Shown here: positions 17,178-27,049 of the stretch, one piece after another
How positions within the stretch are numbered: the first letter of the stretch is position 1
Layout of the letters: each line of letters starts with the position of its first letter
Assembly (NCBI GenBank): GCA_965199865.1
Contig: CBDATU010000020.1
Location: forward strand, 558,001 to 622,000
DNA from: JAPOUP01 sp965199865
GTDB taxonomy: Bacteria; Pseudomonadota; Alphaproteobacteria; Rhodobacterales; Rhodobacteraceae
Length of the DNA stretch: 64,000 nucleotides
Direction of reading: 5' to 3'
Notes under the pieces: model-generated
What the model was told of the DNA's origin: nothing
Database searches by the model: none
The model's input: the letters and a program-made list of their open reading frames with translations, nothing else
Position numbers and translations under genes: made by a program

Positions 17178-18956
17178 TCAGTCGTCATTCGGTAGAATCC
17201 GCAGCCCCAGTTCCATCAACTGCTCGCTTGTAGGCTCACTCGGCGCACCCATCATCAGATCCTCCGCACGCTGGTTCATCGGGAACAGCATGACTTCCCG
17301 TATATTCGCCTCGTCGGCAAGCAGCATGACAACCCGATCAATTCCCACCGCACAGCCACCATGCGGCGGAGCTCCATAGTCAAACGCATTGACCAGGCCA
17401 CCGAATTGCCGCCGGACTTCATTCTCATCGTAACCGGCGATCTCAAACGCCCTGAACATGATGTCAGGCCGATGGTTCCGGATGGCGCCGCTCGCCAGTT
17501 CATAGCCGTTGCAGGTCAGGTCGTACTGGTAGCCCGTGACGGAAAGTGGATCCTTGCCAAGCGCTTCCATGCCATTCCGAGGCATCGAGAACGGGTTATG
17601 ATCGAAATCGATCCTGCCTGTCTCCTCGTCCCTCTTGAAGATCGGGAAGTCGACGATCCATGCGAAGGCGAAGCGATCCTGTTCGATCAGGTGAAGCTCC
17701 TCCCCAATCACGTTACGCGCCTTTGCCGCCACGCTCTCGAACACATTTGGCTTTCCACCAAGAAAAAACGCCGCGTCTCCGACTCCAAGATTCAGCTGGG
17801 CACGAATCGCTTCCGTTCGCTCAGCCCCGATGTTCTTGGCGAGCGGTCCCGCCGCCTCCATGCCGTCGGCGCCCGCACGCCAGAAGATGTAGCCCATTCC
17901 CGGCAGACCCTCTTTCTGGGCAAAGGCGTTCATCCGGTCACAGAACCGGCGCGAGCCACCTCCCGGTGCCGGGATGGCGCGAATCTCGGTCCCTTCCTGT
18001 TCCAGAAGTCTGGCAAAGATCGCAAATCCGGAACCCCGGAACTGCTCGGAAACTGTCTGCATCCGGATCGGATTACGCAGGTCGGGCTTGTCGGTGCCAT
18101 AATGATGCATGCAGTCGGAATGGGAAATCCGCGGCCAGTCGGCATCGACCCTGCGACCACCGCCGAATTCCTCGAACAGACCGACAAGAACCGGCTGGAT
18201 TGTGTCGAACACGTCCTGCTGGGTAACGAAGGACATTTCCATATCAAGCTGGTAGAAATCGGTTGGTGACCGGTCGGAACGCGGATCCTCGTCGCGGAAA
18301 CAGGGCGCGATCTGGAAATACCTGTCATAACCCGCGACCATCATCAGCTGCTTGAACTGCTGTGGCGCCTGGGGCAGTGCGTAGAAACGGCCGGGATGCA
18401 GGCGGGATGGAACCAGAAAGTCTCTCGCGCCCTCCGGCGAGGAGGAGGTGATGATCGGTGTCTGGTATTCCCGGAAACCAATGCCCCACATTCGTTGCCG
18501 AATCGACGCAACCACGTCGGATCTGAGCTTCATGTTGCGCTGCATGGATTCACGGCGAAGGTCTAGAAAACGGTAACGAAGCCGCGTTTCCTCAGGATAT
18601 TCCTGGTCGCCGAATACCATCAACGGGAGTTCCTTCGCGGCGCTCAGCACCTCCAGGTCACGGATGAACACCTCCACCTCTCCGGTCTGTAACTTCGGGT
18701 TTACCAGATCGGCACTGCGCTCTCTGACCTCGCCGTCCACGCGGATGCACCATTCGCTACGAAGCCTCTCCACATCGGCGAAAACAGGGCTGTCCGGGTC
18801 ACATAGCAGCTGGGTCACACCATAGTGGTCCCGCAGATCAACGAACAGGACACCTCCATGGTCACGCACGCGATTCACCCATCCTGATAGACGGACATTC
18901 TCGCCGACATGCCGTTTGCGAAGGTCAGCGCAGGTATGACTGCGATATGCATGCAT
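17178..18956 (-). CDS. aspS: Aspartyl-tRNA synthetase
   Basis: ATG 18956 gives a 592-residue protein starting MHAYRSHTCADLRKRHVGE, the usual N-terminus. An upstream in-frame ATG would add 22 residues that do not fit the family. The OB anticodon-binding domain covers about residues 1-110 (SGWVNRVRDHGGVLFVDLRD). The class II core includes motif 2 FRDEDPRSDR and motif 3 GIDRVVMLL, with the bacterial GAD insertion between. It charges tRNA-Asp. Many alphaproteobacterial AspRS also charge tRNA-Asn for amidotransferase repair, which cannot be decided here. It diverges from the cyclopropane synthase gene. Confidence 0.97.
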   Translation of the reverse strand: MHAYRSHTCADLRKRHVGENVRLSGWVNRVRDHGGVLFVDLRDHYGVTQLLCDPDSPVFADVERLRSEWCIRVDGEVRERSADLVNPKLQTGEVEVFIRDLEVLSAAKELPLMVFGDQEYPEETRLRYRFLDLRRESMQRNMKLRSDVVASIRQRMWGIGFREYQTPIITSSSPEGARDFLVPSRLHPGRFYALPQAPQQFKQLMMVAGYDRYFQIAPCFRDEDPRSDRSPTDFYQLDMEMSFVTQQDVFDTIQPVLVGLFEEFGGGRRVDADWPRISHSDCMHHYGTDKPDLRNPIRMQTVSEQFRGSGFAIFARLLEQEGTEIRAIPAPGGGSRRFCDRMNAFAQKEGLPGMGYIFWRAGADGMEAAGPLAKNIGAERTEAIRAQLNLGVGDAAFFLGGKPNVFESVAAKARNVIGEELHLIEQDRFAFAWIVDFPIFKRDEETGRIDFDHNPFSMPRNGMEALGKDPLSVTGYQYDLTCNGYELASGAIRNHRPDIMFRAFEIAGYDENEVRRQFGGLVNAFDYGAPPHGGCAVGIDRVVMLLADEANIREVMLFPMNQRAEDLMMGAPSEPTSEQLMELGLRILPNDD

Positions 18957-19126
18957 TTGGCGATTCCTCTCAGACTGGCGTTCAGGTCGCTGCGATACAC
19001 ATTGACGGTTCCGGCAAGTCAAGGGAAACTCAACCTTTGGTGAAGCCCTCGTTGCTGCAGTGCCACGCCAATCTGGACAGCCTGCCTTTGGTTTGGCAAA
19101 CTCGAGGGGTCTTCACCACCTTCGTC

Positions 19127-19150
19127 CATTCGCGCCATTTGGCGCGAATG
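19127..19150. promoter_or_regulatory. Perfect 24-base inverted repeat upstream of cfa
   Basis: CATTCGCGCC (19127-19136) and GGCGCGAATG (19141-19150) form a perfect 10-base-pair inverted repeat with a 4-base ATTT centre. The repeat ends directly before the AGGAGG of the cyclopropane synthase gene in the divergent region shared with aspS. It could be a repressor operator or a hairpin in the leader that affects ribosome access. The sequence shows the symmetry, while the role is inferred. Confidence 0.6.
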
Positions 19151-19187
19151 CAGGAGGAAACAGAGCCGAATGAAGGGAGAACGGTGT

Positions 19188-20423
19188 ATGTGGGAGAGGC
19201 TTTTTGACGGGATGCTCCGAACCATCCTGCAAACGGGCAACTTTGAGATTACCATGCCAGGTGGCACCCGGCATTCATATGGCAGTGGTACCGGAGAAGC
19301 GGTCAGGATCCGCATCCATGACACGGCGACGCTGAGGAAAATCCTGTTCAACCCGGAACTTGGCGTTGGCGAAGCCTATATGAACGGAACGCTGACCATC
19401 GGGGGTGATGATCTGCGCGCGTTCCTTGCGGCGGTTCTACAGAATATCGGGCAGGACCACTCCACGCGCTGGCAGAAGGTACTGTCAGCGTGGCGGTATT
19501 TCAAGCGCAAGGCCCGCCAGTACAATCCAGTCGGAACCGCCCAGCGCAACGTAGCGCATCACTATGATCTGTCAGGAGAGCTGTATGACCTGTTCCTTGA
19601 TACTGACAAGCAGTATTCCTGCGCCTATTTCCTGAGTCCGGATGACAGCCTCGAGGATGCCCAGATACAGAAAAAGGCGCATATCGCGTCCAAACTCCGG
19701 ATCGAGCCAGGAATGCGGGTCCTCGATATCGGCTGCGGTTGGGGTGGAATGGGGTTGACGCTTGCCAGGGATTTCGATGCCCGGGTGGTCGGCGTGACCC
19801 TCTCGGAGGAACAGTATCGGGTCGCCCAGTCACGTGCGGAAGCCGAAGGCCTATCGGATCGGGTTGAATTCCGCCTGATGGATTACCGGCAGGTCACCGA
19901 GACCTTTGACCGCATCGTGAGCGTTGGCATGTTCGAACATGTCGGCGTGCCACACTACAATGAGTATTTCCGCCATGTCCGGGAGCGAATGACGGAGGAT
20001 GGCATCGCGCTGATTCACTCGATCGGGCGATCAACCCCACCCGGAACGACCAGCCCCTGGATCCTGAAATACATTTTTCCCGGAGGCTACATTCCATCAA
20101 TGTCCGAAGCGTTGAAGGCGGTGGAGAACCAGAATCTCTGGCCAACCGACATCGAGATCTGGCGGCTGCACTACGCTGAAACCCTGCGCCACTGGCAGGA
20201 GCGGTTCATGGCGAATGTTGAAAGAATAAAGTCCCTGTATGACGAACGGTTCTGTCGCATGTGGCGGTTCTATCTGGTGGCTTCCGAAATGACATTCCGC
20301 CACAACCGGCAGTTCGTATTCCAGCTACAGCTTGCACGCAGGCAGGATGCGGTTCCCCTGACCCGCAACTATCTCTATGGCACCAGCGAAGCACGGGCGA
20401 TGCATCGGGCGGAGGAAACCTGA
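19188..20423 (+). CDS. cfa: Cyclopropane-fatty-acyl-phospholipid synthase family protein
   Basis: The SAM-binding motif VLDIGCGWGGMGLTLARDF and GVTLSEEQYRVAQ identify a CFA-type methyltransferase. The middle has SYSCAYF-like KQYSCAYFLSPD and the C-terminal end has WRFYLVASEMTFRH. I prefer ATG 19188 (411 residues, MWERLFDGMLRTIL), which sits after AGGGAGA, but ATG 19170 is also possible after GGAGG. The enzyme adds a methylene from SAM across membrane-lipid double bonds at the inner membrane. Related methyltransferases acting on other lipids cannot be excluded. Confidence 0.9.
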   Translation: MWERLFDGMLRTILQTGNFEITMPGGTRHSYGSGTGEAVRIRIHDTATLRKILFNPELGVGEAYMNGTLTIGGDDLRAFLAAVLQNIGQDHSTRWQKVLSAWRYFKRKARQYNPVGTAQRNVAHHYDLSGELYDLFLDTDKQYSCAYFLSPDDSLEDAQIQKKAHIASKLRIEPGMRVLDIGCGWGGMGLTLARDFDARVVGVTLSEEQYRVAQSRAEAEGLSDRVEFRLMDYRQVTETFDRIVSVGMFEHVGVPHYNEYFRHVRERMTEDGIALIHSIGRSTPPGTTSPWILKYIFPGGYIPSMSEALKAVENQNLWPTDIEIWRLHYAETLRHWQERFMANVERIKSLYDERFCRMWRFYLVASEMTFRHNRQFVFQLQLARRQDAVPLTRNYLYGTSEARAMHRAEET

Positions 20424-21210
20424 CTGGATCGGTGATGTCGATACGCTCCGATAAAGACCGAACCAACGCCCGCTCGACCCGACTGGTTCACTGCCGGCAG
20501 GTCGGTCGAGACTGAATCATCCTCCATCGCAGCCCATCGAACATCATCACCTCGAAAGATGTGATGTCCAGGGTAAATTCCCTCATCATGTAGCGTTCAA
20601 CGTCTGGAACAGCGTTATCATACCGGCTTCACCACTGAACCGGGTGGCAATCGACGGAAACCCGTAACGCACGGTTACCCCTGTCGGGCACCTGCGGATT
20701 CCCGAAACGGCAAACGTCACGATAATTCGCGGGAATGCCATCAACACCATGTTCCCGACACCGTTCCACAGTCTGCGCACCAGGGACAGAGCTGCCGCAG
20801 GCGCCCAGCTCGCGCACCGTTTCCGGAAGTCAGTCGAGAAATTCGCTAACAAATCTCGGACCTGGCATGTCGGAGCGATGACTGTCGTCTCGATGAAGCC
20901 CATCACATGGAACACCTGAAGCATCCCTCGGTCGATGCTTCCGACAGAGCGACGATCCATACGGCGGCAGCTCCGGGCAGGTCCGTCTCTCCGCGACATG
21001 CGAAGATCCAGAACCTGTATGGCCAGGGATCAGCCATATCCACCTTCTGATTCCTTTCCCCGATCCAAACACATAGTGGTGGACCTGTGCCTATCAGAAA
21101 AGTGACCCGCATAACCGGATCCGGATACCATTACACAGCCCCTGTCAATGAACCGGTCCGTTACCGACAGCGAGATGGATCCTGAACAGGTAATTCAGCG
21201 AGCCTGACCG
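20424..21210. other. Long gene-free region after cfa
   Basis: Nearly 800 bases lie between two convergent genes. The longest open frame, 20586-20999 on the minus strand, codes for an incoherent protein without ribosome binding site or motif. I see no RNA gene or T-rich terminator. In a densely coded region this length suggests a decayed gene or a cluster of downstream sequences, but I could not identify a relic. Confidence 0.4.
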
Positions 21211-21891
21211 TTAGCCAGTGCCCCGTCTGATCTCCTCCCAAGCCCGGTTCAGGTCGGCAAGCCGTTTGCCTGCAAGCGCAACCGCCTCTTCAGGTAGACC
21301 GCGGGCGGTAACCGCATCCGGATGAGTCTCAAGCACCTGAGCTCGCCAGACCTTCCGGATTTCATCAAGGGCCATGTCAGGAGTGACACCCAGGACATCG
21401 TAGGGGTCAGCATCCGCACCTGCCACAAATCGGGCGCGCATCCGGCGAAACCGACGCTCGTCCAGATCAAAGATCTGGGCGACCTGGGCAAGAAATCCTC
21501 CCTCGTCTGGATGATAATCCCCATCCGCCAGCGCGACATGGAAGAGCCCCTCCAGCAGGTCGTCGAGAATCTGGGAGCCGGGAGGAAACATCCTGCGAAT
21601 CCGTCTGGCATATGCGTCAAATCCCGCAACGTCCTGACGGGCCAGATCAAACACGCGGGCCGCCTTCGCTTCGTCCTCTGGGGCTATGTGGAAGACTTCG
21701 CGGAATGCCGCCACCTCGTCGCGGGTCACCCGTCCGTCCGCCTTTGCCATTTTGGCTCCCAACGCAATTACAGCGATGGTGAACGCGACCGAACGCTCAG
21801 GGGGACCGCGCAGGCGATCAAAGACTGCGCTAAGCCCTTCTCCGGCGGCAAGTGAGGCAATGACCCTGGCGATGCGGCTCCAGACTGACAT
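21211..21891 (-). CDS. DnaJ-domain protein with TerB-like N-terminus (DjlA-like)
   Basis: The 226-residue protein has a helical TerB-like region (about residues 30-150, ALGAKMAKADGRVTRDEVAAFREVF). A C-terminal J domain (about 160-226) starts DPYDVLGVTPDMALDEIRKVWR and includes the HPD tripeptide in ETHPDAV. This domain order matches DjlA-type co-chaperones without the membrane anchor. The J domain would stimulate DnaK ATPase. Substrates are not evident. It stands alone, convergent with the cfa side region. Confidence 0.88.
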   Translation of the reverse strand: MSVWSRIARVIASLAAGEGLSAVFDRLRGPPERSVAFTIAVIALGAKMAKADGRVTRDEVAAFREVFHIAPEDEAKAARVFDLARQDVAGFDAYARRIRRMFPPGSQILDDLLEGLFHVALADGDYHPDEGGFLAQVAQIFDLDERRFRRMRARFVAGADADPYDVLGVTPDMALDEIRKVWRAQVLETHPDAVTARGLPEEAVALAGKRLADLNRAWEEIRRGTG

Positions 21892-22203
21892 GGAAGAACC
21901 CTAGCGCTGAGCCCCGTAACTGTCGCCCGGAATCCAGTTGGGCGGGCGACTTCCACCGACACGGAGCCACGCCAATGGTCTTAACCTGTTTCTGACCGTG
22001 CTGAGGTGAATGACCGTGAATATGCGGGAAGGCGATGCGAAACAGCCCTCCGTCCGGACACTGCCAGGCAGAACGGGAATGAACTGGAGCTCTTTCCACC
22101 TACTCATTTGTCGCTTCTCCACCTTCTGTACGGAAACCGTCTATCGATTCCATGCACGTCAAGTTCGGGCACAATGCGCTGGGCCGGGATTGTGGCAGCC
22201 GTT
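21892..22203. other. Intergenic region upstream of the DnaJ-domain gene
   Basis: About 310 bases contain only short frames that overlap on both strands and lack coding character. It should hold the promoter of the minus-strand DnaJ-domain gene, but I see no clear consensus. Nothing else recognisable. Confidence 0.35.
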
Positions 22204-22854
22204 TCAACGCTGATGGCCACCCAGGAGTGCCTGAAAGAACGCCACGGACCCGCCTGGTGACTGAATGGTGGCTGTCATTGCGACTTCCGGCCCCTGCTTC
22301 ACATATGCGCCCAATCCTCCGCCAAATCGGGAAAGCGCCTCAATCAGATTGTTAGAATCGGGATGTGTCACCGTGAGTGAGTCCAGTCGGCAACCGGAAT
22401 CCGGCAGCCGCCGCACAGGATGTACGGCATCTCCCCAGTCTATCAATCCTGGAAATGCACCATCAAACGGCAAGGTCCCATCAGCGGAAATGGCGATCTT
22501 CCAGACCAGTTCGCCCCTGCTCAGCTGCATGGGCTCACCAGTGCCGACGGGTGCCGATTCAAGCGCAATCGAAAGGCTGGAAACACGCGCGACCCAATTC
22601 GTCAGCCGCGGTGGGCCAGTGAATCGATCAAGCCCGAACCACCGCGGTCGAACCGGCACGGTGACCGAGGGATCAATCGCAATCACCTCCAGATAGACAT
22701 CACCCAGGCCCAGGAGCCGATTATGGGTGCCCATCTGTGGATGTTGGCCACCTGGTTCCATCCTTACGCTCAATGCATCCTCGACAAGCGCCACCCCATC
22801 GTCTAGATGCTCGCAGGAAATCACCAGATGATCGATCTGCAGACAGACTGACAT
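22204..22854 (-). CDS. Glyoxalase-like VOC domain protein
   Basis: The 216-residue protein begins MSVCLQIDHLVISCEHLDDGV, with MGTHNRLLGLGDVYLEVIAID, the N-terminal pattern of the Glyoxalase_3/glyoxalase-like family. The C-terminal half has TVTHPDSNNLIEALSRFG. A good GGAGG site precedes the start. Members bind a metal through His and Glu, but reactions are mostly unassigned. It diverges from nhaA. Nothing in the neighbourhood suggests a substrate. Confidence 0.82.
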   Translation of the reverse strand: MSVCLQIDHLVISCEHLDDGVALVEDALSVRMEPGGQHPQMGTHNRLLGLGDVYLEVIAIDPSVTVPVRPRWFGLDRFTGPPRLTNWVARVSSLSIALESAPVGTGEPMQLSRGELVWKIAISADGTLPFDGAFPGLIDWGDAVHPVRRLPDSGCRLDSLTVTHPDSNNLIEALSRFGGGLGAYVKQGPEVAMTATIQSPGGSVAFFQALLGGHQR

Positions 22855-22996
22855 GCGCTCCTCCGATCAACTCCATGGCACCAGCCAAATGCGCGGAAGG
22901 CCATTGCTCAGATAGATCAGCCAACCTACCTTGAATTCTCCATCCCAAACACCATTTCGCAGCAATAGGCCAACAGTCGGACGGTACCAATCACCC

Positions 22997-24178
22997 ATGC
23001 CGCTAAATACGCTCAACCGCTTCCTTACACCTGACGCAATTGGCGGCATAGTTCTCGTACTGTCAACGATTGCGGCTCTGCTGTTCGCCAATTCAGGGCT
23101 GGAGCCGCTCTACAGCAAAGCTCTTGGCGCAACACTGGCGATCACCATCGAAGGCACCGGTCTACAGAAGCCGTTGATTCTCTGGATCAACGATGGGCTT
23201 ATGGCGGTGTTTTTCTTTCTGGTCGGCCTTGAGCTAAAACGTGAGCTCCTTGAAGGAAACCTGAAGAATCCCCGCGATGTGGTGTTGCCCGGAGCCGCCG
23301 CAGTGGGTGGCATGGCCGTTCCGGCGCTGGTATTCCTGTCGCTGAACGCGGGCACGCCCGCGGCGACCGGATGGGCAATACCCGCAGCTACCGATATCGC
23401 GTTCGCGCTCGGCGTTCTGGCTCTCGCCGCCAGCCGCGTGCCGCCATCCCTGAAAGTGTTTCTCCTAACCCTTGCGATCCTCGACGATCTGGGCGCCATC
23501 CTGATCATCGCGCTGTTCTATACCGCCGAGCTGAAGCTGACCTATCTCGGCCTTGCGCTGCTTCCCCTGGCCGCAATGGTATGGCGCGCCCGACTGGGCG
23601 CGCACCGTATGGCACCCACATTGCTGCTTGGTGCCGTGCTATGGACGCTGATGCTGAAATCCGGTGTCCATGCGACCCTCGCCGGAGTGATTACCGCCTT
23701 TTGCGTTCCGCTGACCGACAGATGGGGAAAGTCTCCCCTGCACTCACTTGAGAACGGGCTTTCACCATACGTCCTCTATTTCGTCGTCCCGGTATTCGCC
23801 TTCGCCAATGCTGGCGTGATTCTGGATGGATTGGCTCTGGCTGACCTGTTCGCTCCACTGCCACTAGGCATCGCGGCCGGGCTCGTTGTGGGCAAGCAGG
23901 TTGGAGTGTTCGGAGTGACATTTCTATTTGTCCGACTCGGAATCTCCTCCATGCCAACTGGGGCGAACTGGACGCAGATCTACGGAATTGCCTGTCTGGC
24001 GGGAATCGGATTCACCATGTCGCTGTTCATCGGATCGCTCAGCTACGACGACCAGGCCATGATGAACTCCGTTCGCCTCGGAGTGCTCAGCGGGTCCGCG
24101 GTGTCCGCCATTCTGGGATACGCGGCTCTGTTACTGGCGCCAAAGTCCACTGCACGGATGGCGGCACCCGGAACCTGA
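22997..24178 (+). CDS. nhaA: Na+/H+ antiporter NhaA
   Basis: I choose ATG 22997 (393 residues, MPLNTLNRFLTPDAIGGIVL) because the longer form adds a polar stretch not seen in NhaA. The ion-binding pair Asp-Asp appears in LAILDDLGAILII, and the discontinuous helix region has ATDIAFALGVLAL. About 11-12 membrane spans are predicted, and the length is typical. NhaA exchanges sodium for protons at the inner membrane, supporting a marine or saline habitat only weakly, since it is widespread. The ribosome binding site is weak. Confidence 0.95.
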   Translation: MPLNTLNRFLTPDAIGGIVLVLSTIAALLFANSGLEPLYSKALGATLAITIEGTGLQKPLILWINDGLMAVFFFLVGLELKRELLEGNLKNPRDVVLPGAAAVGGMAVPALVFLSLNAGTPAATGWAIPAATDIAFALGVLALAASRVPPSLKVFLLTLAILDDLGAILIIALFYTAELKLTYLGLALLPLAAMVWRARLGAHRMAPTLLLGAVLWTLMLKSGVHATLAGVITAFCVPLTDRWGKSPLHSLENGLSPYVLYFVVPVFAFANAGVILDGLALADLFAPLPLGIAAGLVVGKQVGVFGVTFLFVRLGISSMPTGANWTQIYGIACLAGIGFTMSLFIGSLSYDDQAMMNSVRLGVLSGSAVSAILGYAALLLAPKSTARMAAPGT

Positions 24179-24252
24179 CCGAAACGGGCGACAGTGCCTT
24201 CCCACCATGGACGTTTCCCGATCGGAATCGCATCAGATCTCAATGTCTCCGG

Positions 24253-26388
24253 CTAGACCGCCCGGGCCTCGCTGATCAGGCAGAGAATGTCCCGCGCCGC
24301 TTCGGGAATGTTCGTTCCAGGACCAAAGATCGCCTTAATGCCCGCCCTCCTGAGGAATTCGTAATCCTGCTGAGGTATCACGCCCCCGCAGATAACGATG
24401 ATGTCCCCGGCGCCCTGCGCCCTCAGCGCCTCGACAAGCCTGGGGGCCAGCGTCTTATGGCCAGCAGCCTGCGTCGAAATTCCAACCACATGCACATCAT
24501 TGTCGACCGCATCCTGCGCAGCCTCTTCCGGGGTCTGGAACAGGGGCCCGACATCAACATCAAAACCGATATCCGCGAAAGCGGTGGCAATCACCTTGGC
24601 ACCGCGGTCATGACCATCCTGGCCCATCTTGACCACCAGCATTCGAGGACGCCGCCCCTCAGCCTCGGCGAACCGCTCCACGGATGCCTGAATTGCCGCA
24701 AACTCGCCATCCCCCTCATAGGCGGCACCATAGACCCCGGACAGGGTTCTCACCTCGGCGCGATGCCGACCAAAGGCGCTTTCCATTGCCAAGGAAATTT
24801 CCCCCACGGTCGCTCGTGCACGCGCGGCCTCGACCGCAAGCTCCAGTAGATTGCCTTCACCGCCCGCAGAGCTCCGTTCCAGCGCTTCCAGAGCCTCGAC
24901 ACAGGCGCCTTGGTCACGCGTTGAGCGAATCCGGTCCAGGCGACTGATCTGCGCCCTGCGCACGGCGGCGTTATCGATGTCCCGCACCTCGACGGAAGCT
25001 TCCCGCTCAGGCCTGAACCTGTTAACCCCGACGATCACCTCTTCACCCCGGTCGACCGCAGCCTGGCGCCGCGCCGCCGCCGCCTCAATGCGAAGCTTGG
25101 GCATGCCACTGGCCACAGCCTTGGTCATGCCCCCCAATTCGTCTATTTCCTGGATGGTCTCCCAGGCCGCGTCCGCAAGATCCGCGGTCAGCCTCTCGAC
25201 GTAATAGGATCCCGCCAGGGGATCGACAACTCTGGTTACGCCGGTCTCGTTCTGAAGGATAAGCTGGGTGTTCCGCGCAATACGGGCGGAGAATTCGGTG
25301 GGAAGCGCAATCGCCTCGTCAAAGCTGTTCGTATGCAGCGACTGGGTCCCTCCGAGCACGGCGCTCAGAGCCTCATAGGCGGTACGAATGATGTTGTTGT
25401 AGGGATCCTGCTCCTGCAGTGATACGCCTGACGTCTGGCAATGGGTGCGCAGCATAAGGCTTTGCGGTTTGTTCGGCCTGAACTCGCTCATGATCCTGTG
25501 CCAAAGGAACCGCGCCGCCCGCAGTTTCGCCGCTTCCATGAAGAGATTCATGCCGATTGCGAAGAAAAAGGAAAGCCTACCCGCGAACCGGTCGACATCC
25601 AGGCCGCGCGAAACCGCTGCCTTGACATATTCCCTGCCATTCGCCAAGGTAAAGGCGAGTTCCTGCACTAGGTTCGCACCCGCCTCCTGCATGTGATAGC
25701 CTGAGATGCTGATCGAGTTGAATCTGGGCATCTCGTACGAGGTGTACTCTATGATGTCAGCGACAATCCGCATCGAAGGTTCGGGCGGATAGATGAAAGT
25801 GTTTCGTACCATGAACTCCTTAAGTATGTCGTTCTGAATCGTGCCGTACAGCCTGCCGCGCTCAACACCCTGCTCTTCCCCGGCGACGATGAACGACGCC
25901 AATACGGGAATCACCGCGCCGTTCATGGTCATTGAGACCGACACTTCGCCCAACGGGATTCCTTCGAACAGGATCTTCATATCCTCGACGGAATCAATGG
26001 CGACTCCCGCCTTGCCAACATCGCCCACGACCCTGTCGTGGTCGCTGTCATAGCCGCGATGGGTAGCGAGGTCGAAAGCGACCGACACACCCTGCTGGCC
26101 AGCCGCCAGGGCCTGCCGGTAAAAGGCGTTCGACTCCTCAGCGGTCGAGAACCCCGCATATTGCCGAATCGTCCACGGCCTGCCTGCATACATGGTCGCA
26201 CGGGGTCCGCGCGTGAACGGCATCTCTCCTGGCATCGACCCCATATGGGCAAGCCCCTCAATGTCGGAAGCCGTGTAGACCGGCCGCACCGCGATACCCT
26301 CTGGAGTGTTCCAGATCAGATCATCAAGCGGACGCCCCCGCAGCTCACGCATGGCATTCGCTTTCCAGGCGGTTCCGTCATCGGTCAT
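24253..26388 (-). CDS. scpA: Methylmalonyl-CoA mutase
   Basis: ATG 26388, directly after GGAGGAACTGCA, gives 711 residues starting MTDDGTAWKANAMREL. The N-terminal TIM barrel has TIRQYAGFSTAEESNAFYR and QTSGVSLQEQDPYNN. The C-terminal cobalamin domain carries the base-off motif DGHDRG within KMGQDGHDRGAKVIATA. The enzyme converts (R)-methylmalonyl-CoA to succinyl-CoA using adenosylcobalamin. It is a single-subunit form. Together with pccA, pccB and mce in this window it completes propionyl-CoA assimilation. Confidence 0.97.
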   Translation of the reverse strand: MTDDGTAWKANAMRELRGRPLDDLIWNTPEGIAVRPVYTASDIEGLAHMGSMPGEMPFTRGPRATMYAGRPWTIRQYAGFSTAEESNAFYRQALAAGQQGVSVAFDLATHRGYDSDHDRVVGDVGKAGVAIDSVEDMKILFEGIPLGEVSVSMTMNGAVIPVLASFIVAGEEQGVERGRLYGTIQNDILKEFMVRNTFIYPPEPSMRIVADIIEYTSYEMPRFNSISISGYHMQEAGANLVQELAFTLANGREYVKAAVSRGLDVDRFAGRLSFFFAIGMNLFMEAAKLRAARFLWHRIMSEFRPNKPQSLMLRTHCQTSGVSLQEQDPYNNIIRTAYEALSAVLGGTQSLHTNSFDEAIALPTEFSARIARNTQLILQNETGVTRVVDPLAGSYYVERLTADLADAAWETIQEIDELGGMTKAVASGMPKLRIEAAAARRQAAVDRGEEVIVGVNRFRPEREASVEVRDIDNAAVRRAQISRLDRIRSTRDQGACVEALEALERSSAGGEGNLLELAVEAARARATVGEISLAMESAFGRHRAEVRTLSGVYGAAYEGDGEFAAIQASVERFAEAEGRRPRMLVVKMGQDGHDRGAKVIATAFADIGFDVDVGPLFQTPEEAAQDAVDNDVHVVGISTQAAGHKTLAPRLVEALRAQGAGDIIVICGGVIPQQDYEFLRRAGIKAIFGPGTNIPEAARDILCLISEARAV

Positions 26389-26508
26389 TGCAGTTCCTCC
26401 CCAAAACGACTTATGCGGAATAGGCAGACCCCCATGAGGGCGGCGATGCCCGTCGGCTCTTCGATTCCATGCTCGCACGCGCTATATTCGGGAAACGCCG
26501 GAGGACGC

Positions 26509-26979
26509 ATGAGACAGACATTCACCATCGCTTTCGCAGCTTCGCTGGCCTTCCCGTCAGTGGGGCAGGACTCCATTGCGCTGGCGGAAGAGGCTCTGGT
26601 GCTGACACCGCAGGAAGCGGCTGACGTCACGCTCGACGAATTCCTCTGGCTCAGACGCCCCATCGTGGTCTTTGCGGATACGCCTGCCGATCCCCGATTC
26701 GAGGAGCAGCTCTCCCTCCTGCTCGAACGCCCCGAAGAACTGCTAGAGCGCGATGTTGTCGTGATTGTCGACACCAATCCCAGTGCCAGAACAGGAATTC
26801 GGATCCGGCTACGTCCACGTGGCTTCATGCTGACACTGATCGGCAAGGATGGAAAGATCAACCTACGCAAACCCTTCCCGTGGGACGTTCGCGAGATTAC
26901 CCACGCCATGGACAAATGGCCTCTGCGGCAGAAGGAAATTCGTGACAGGAAAGCCGCCGCAACGGAAGGTAACGAATGA
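26509..26979 (+). CDS. DUF4174 secreted protein
   Basis: ATG 26509 follows GGAGGACGC and gives 156 residues with a signal peptide (MRQTFTIAFAASLAFPSVG). The mature region includes FLWLRRPIVVFADTPADPRFEEQLSLL and a C-terminal LIGKDGKINLRKPFPWDVREI, which matches DUF4174. The fold resembles a thioredoxin-like domain but the redox CxxC motif is absent. It diverges from the mutase gene and lies before pccA, a position I associate with the propionyl-CoA locus of Rhodobacteraceae. Function unknown. Confidence 0.85.
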   Translation: MRQTFTIAFAASLAFPSVGQDSIALAEEALVLTPQEAADVTLDEFLWLRRPIVVFADTPADPRFEEQLSLLLERPEELLERDVVVIVDTNPSARTGIRIRLRPRGFMLTLIGKDGKINLRKPFPWDVREITHAMDKWPLRQKEIRDRKAAATEGNE

Positions 26980-27049
26980 CGGCAATAATGCGGTCCGTTC
27001 CCACCCCAATGCCACACATCAGGTGCCGCGACACATCCACATGTCAGGA

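Noticed and set aside
17361..18269. Plus-strand open frame of 302 codons
   Set aside because: Antisense to aspS with no plausible protein pattern.
20586..20999. Minus-strand frame of 137 codons after cfa
   Set aside because: No ribosome binding site and incoherent composition. Treated as gene-free, though a relic is possible.
26038..26508. Upstream in-frame extension of the DUF4174 gene
   Set aside because: The extension is antisense to the mutase gene. A good ribosome binding site and signal peptide support ATG 26509.
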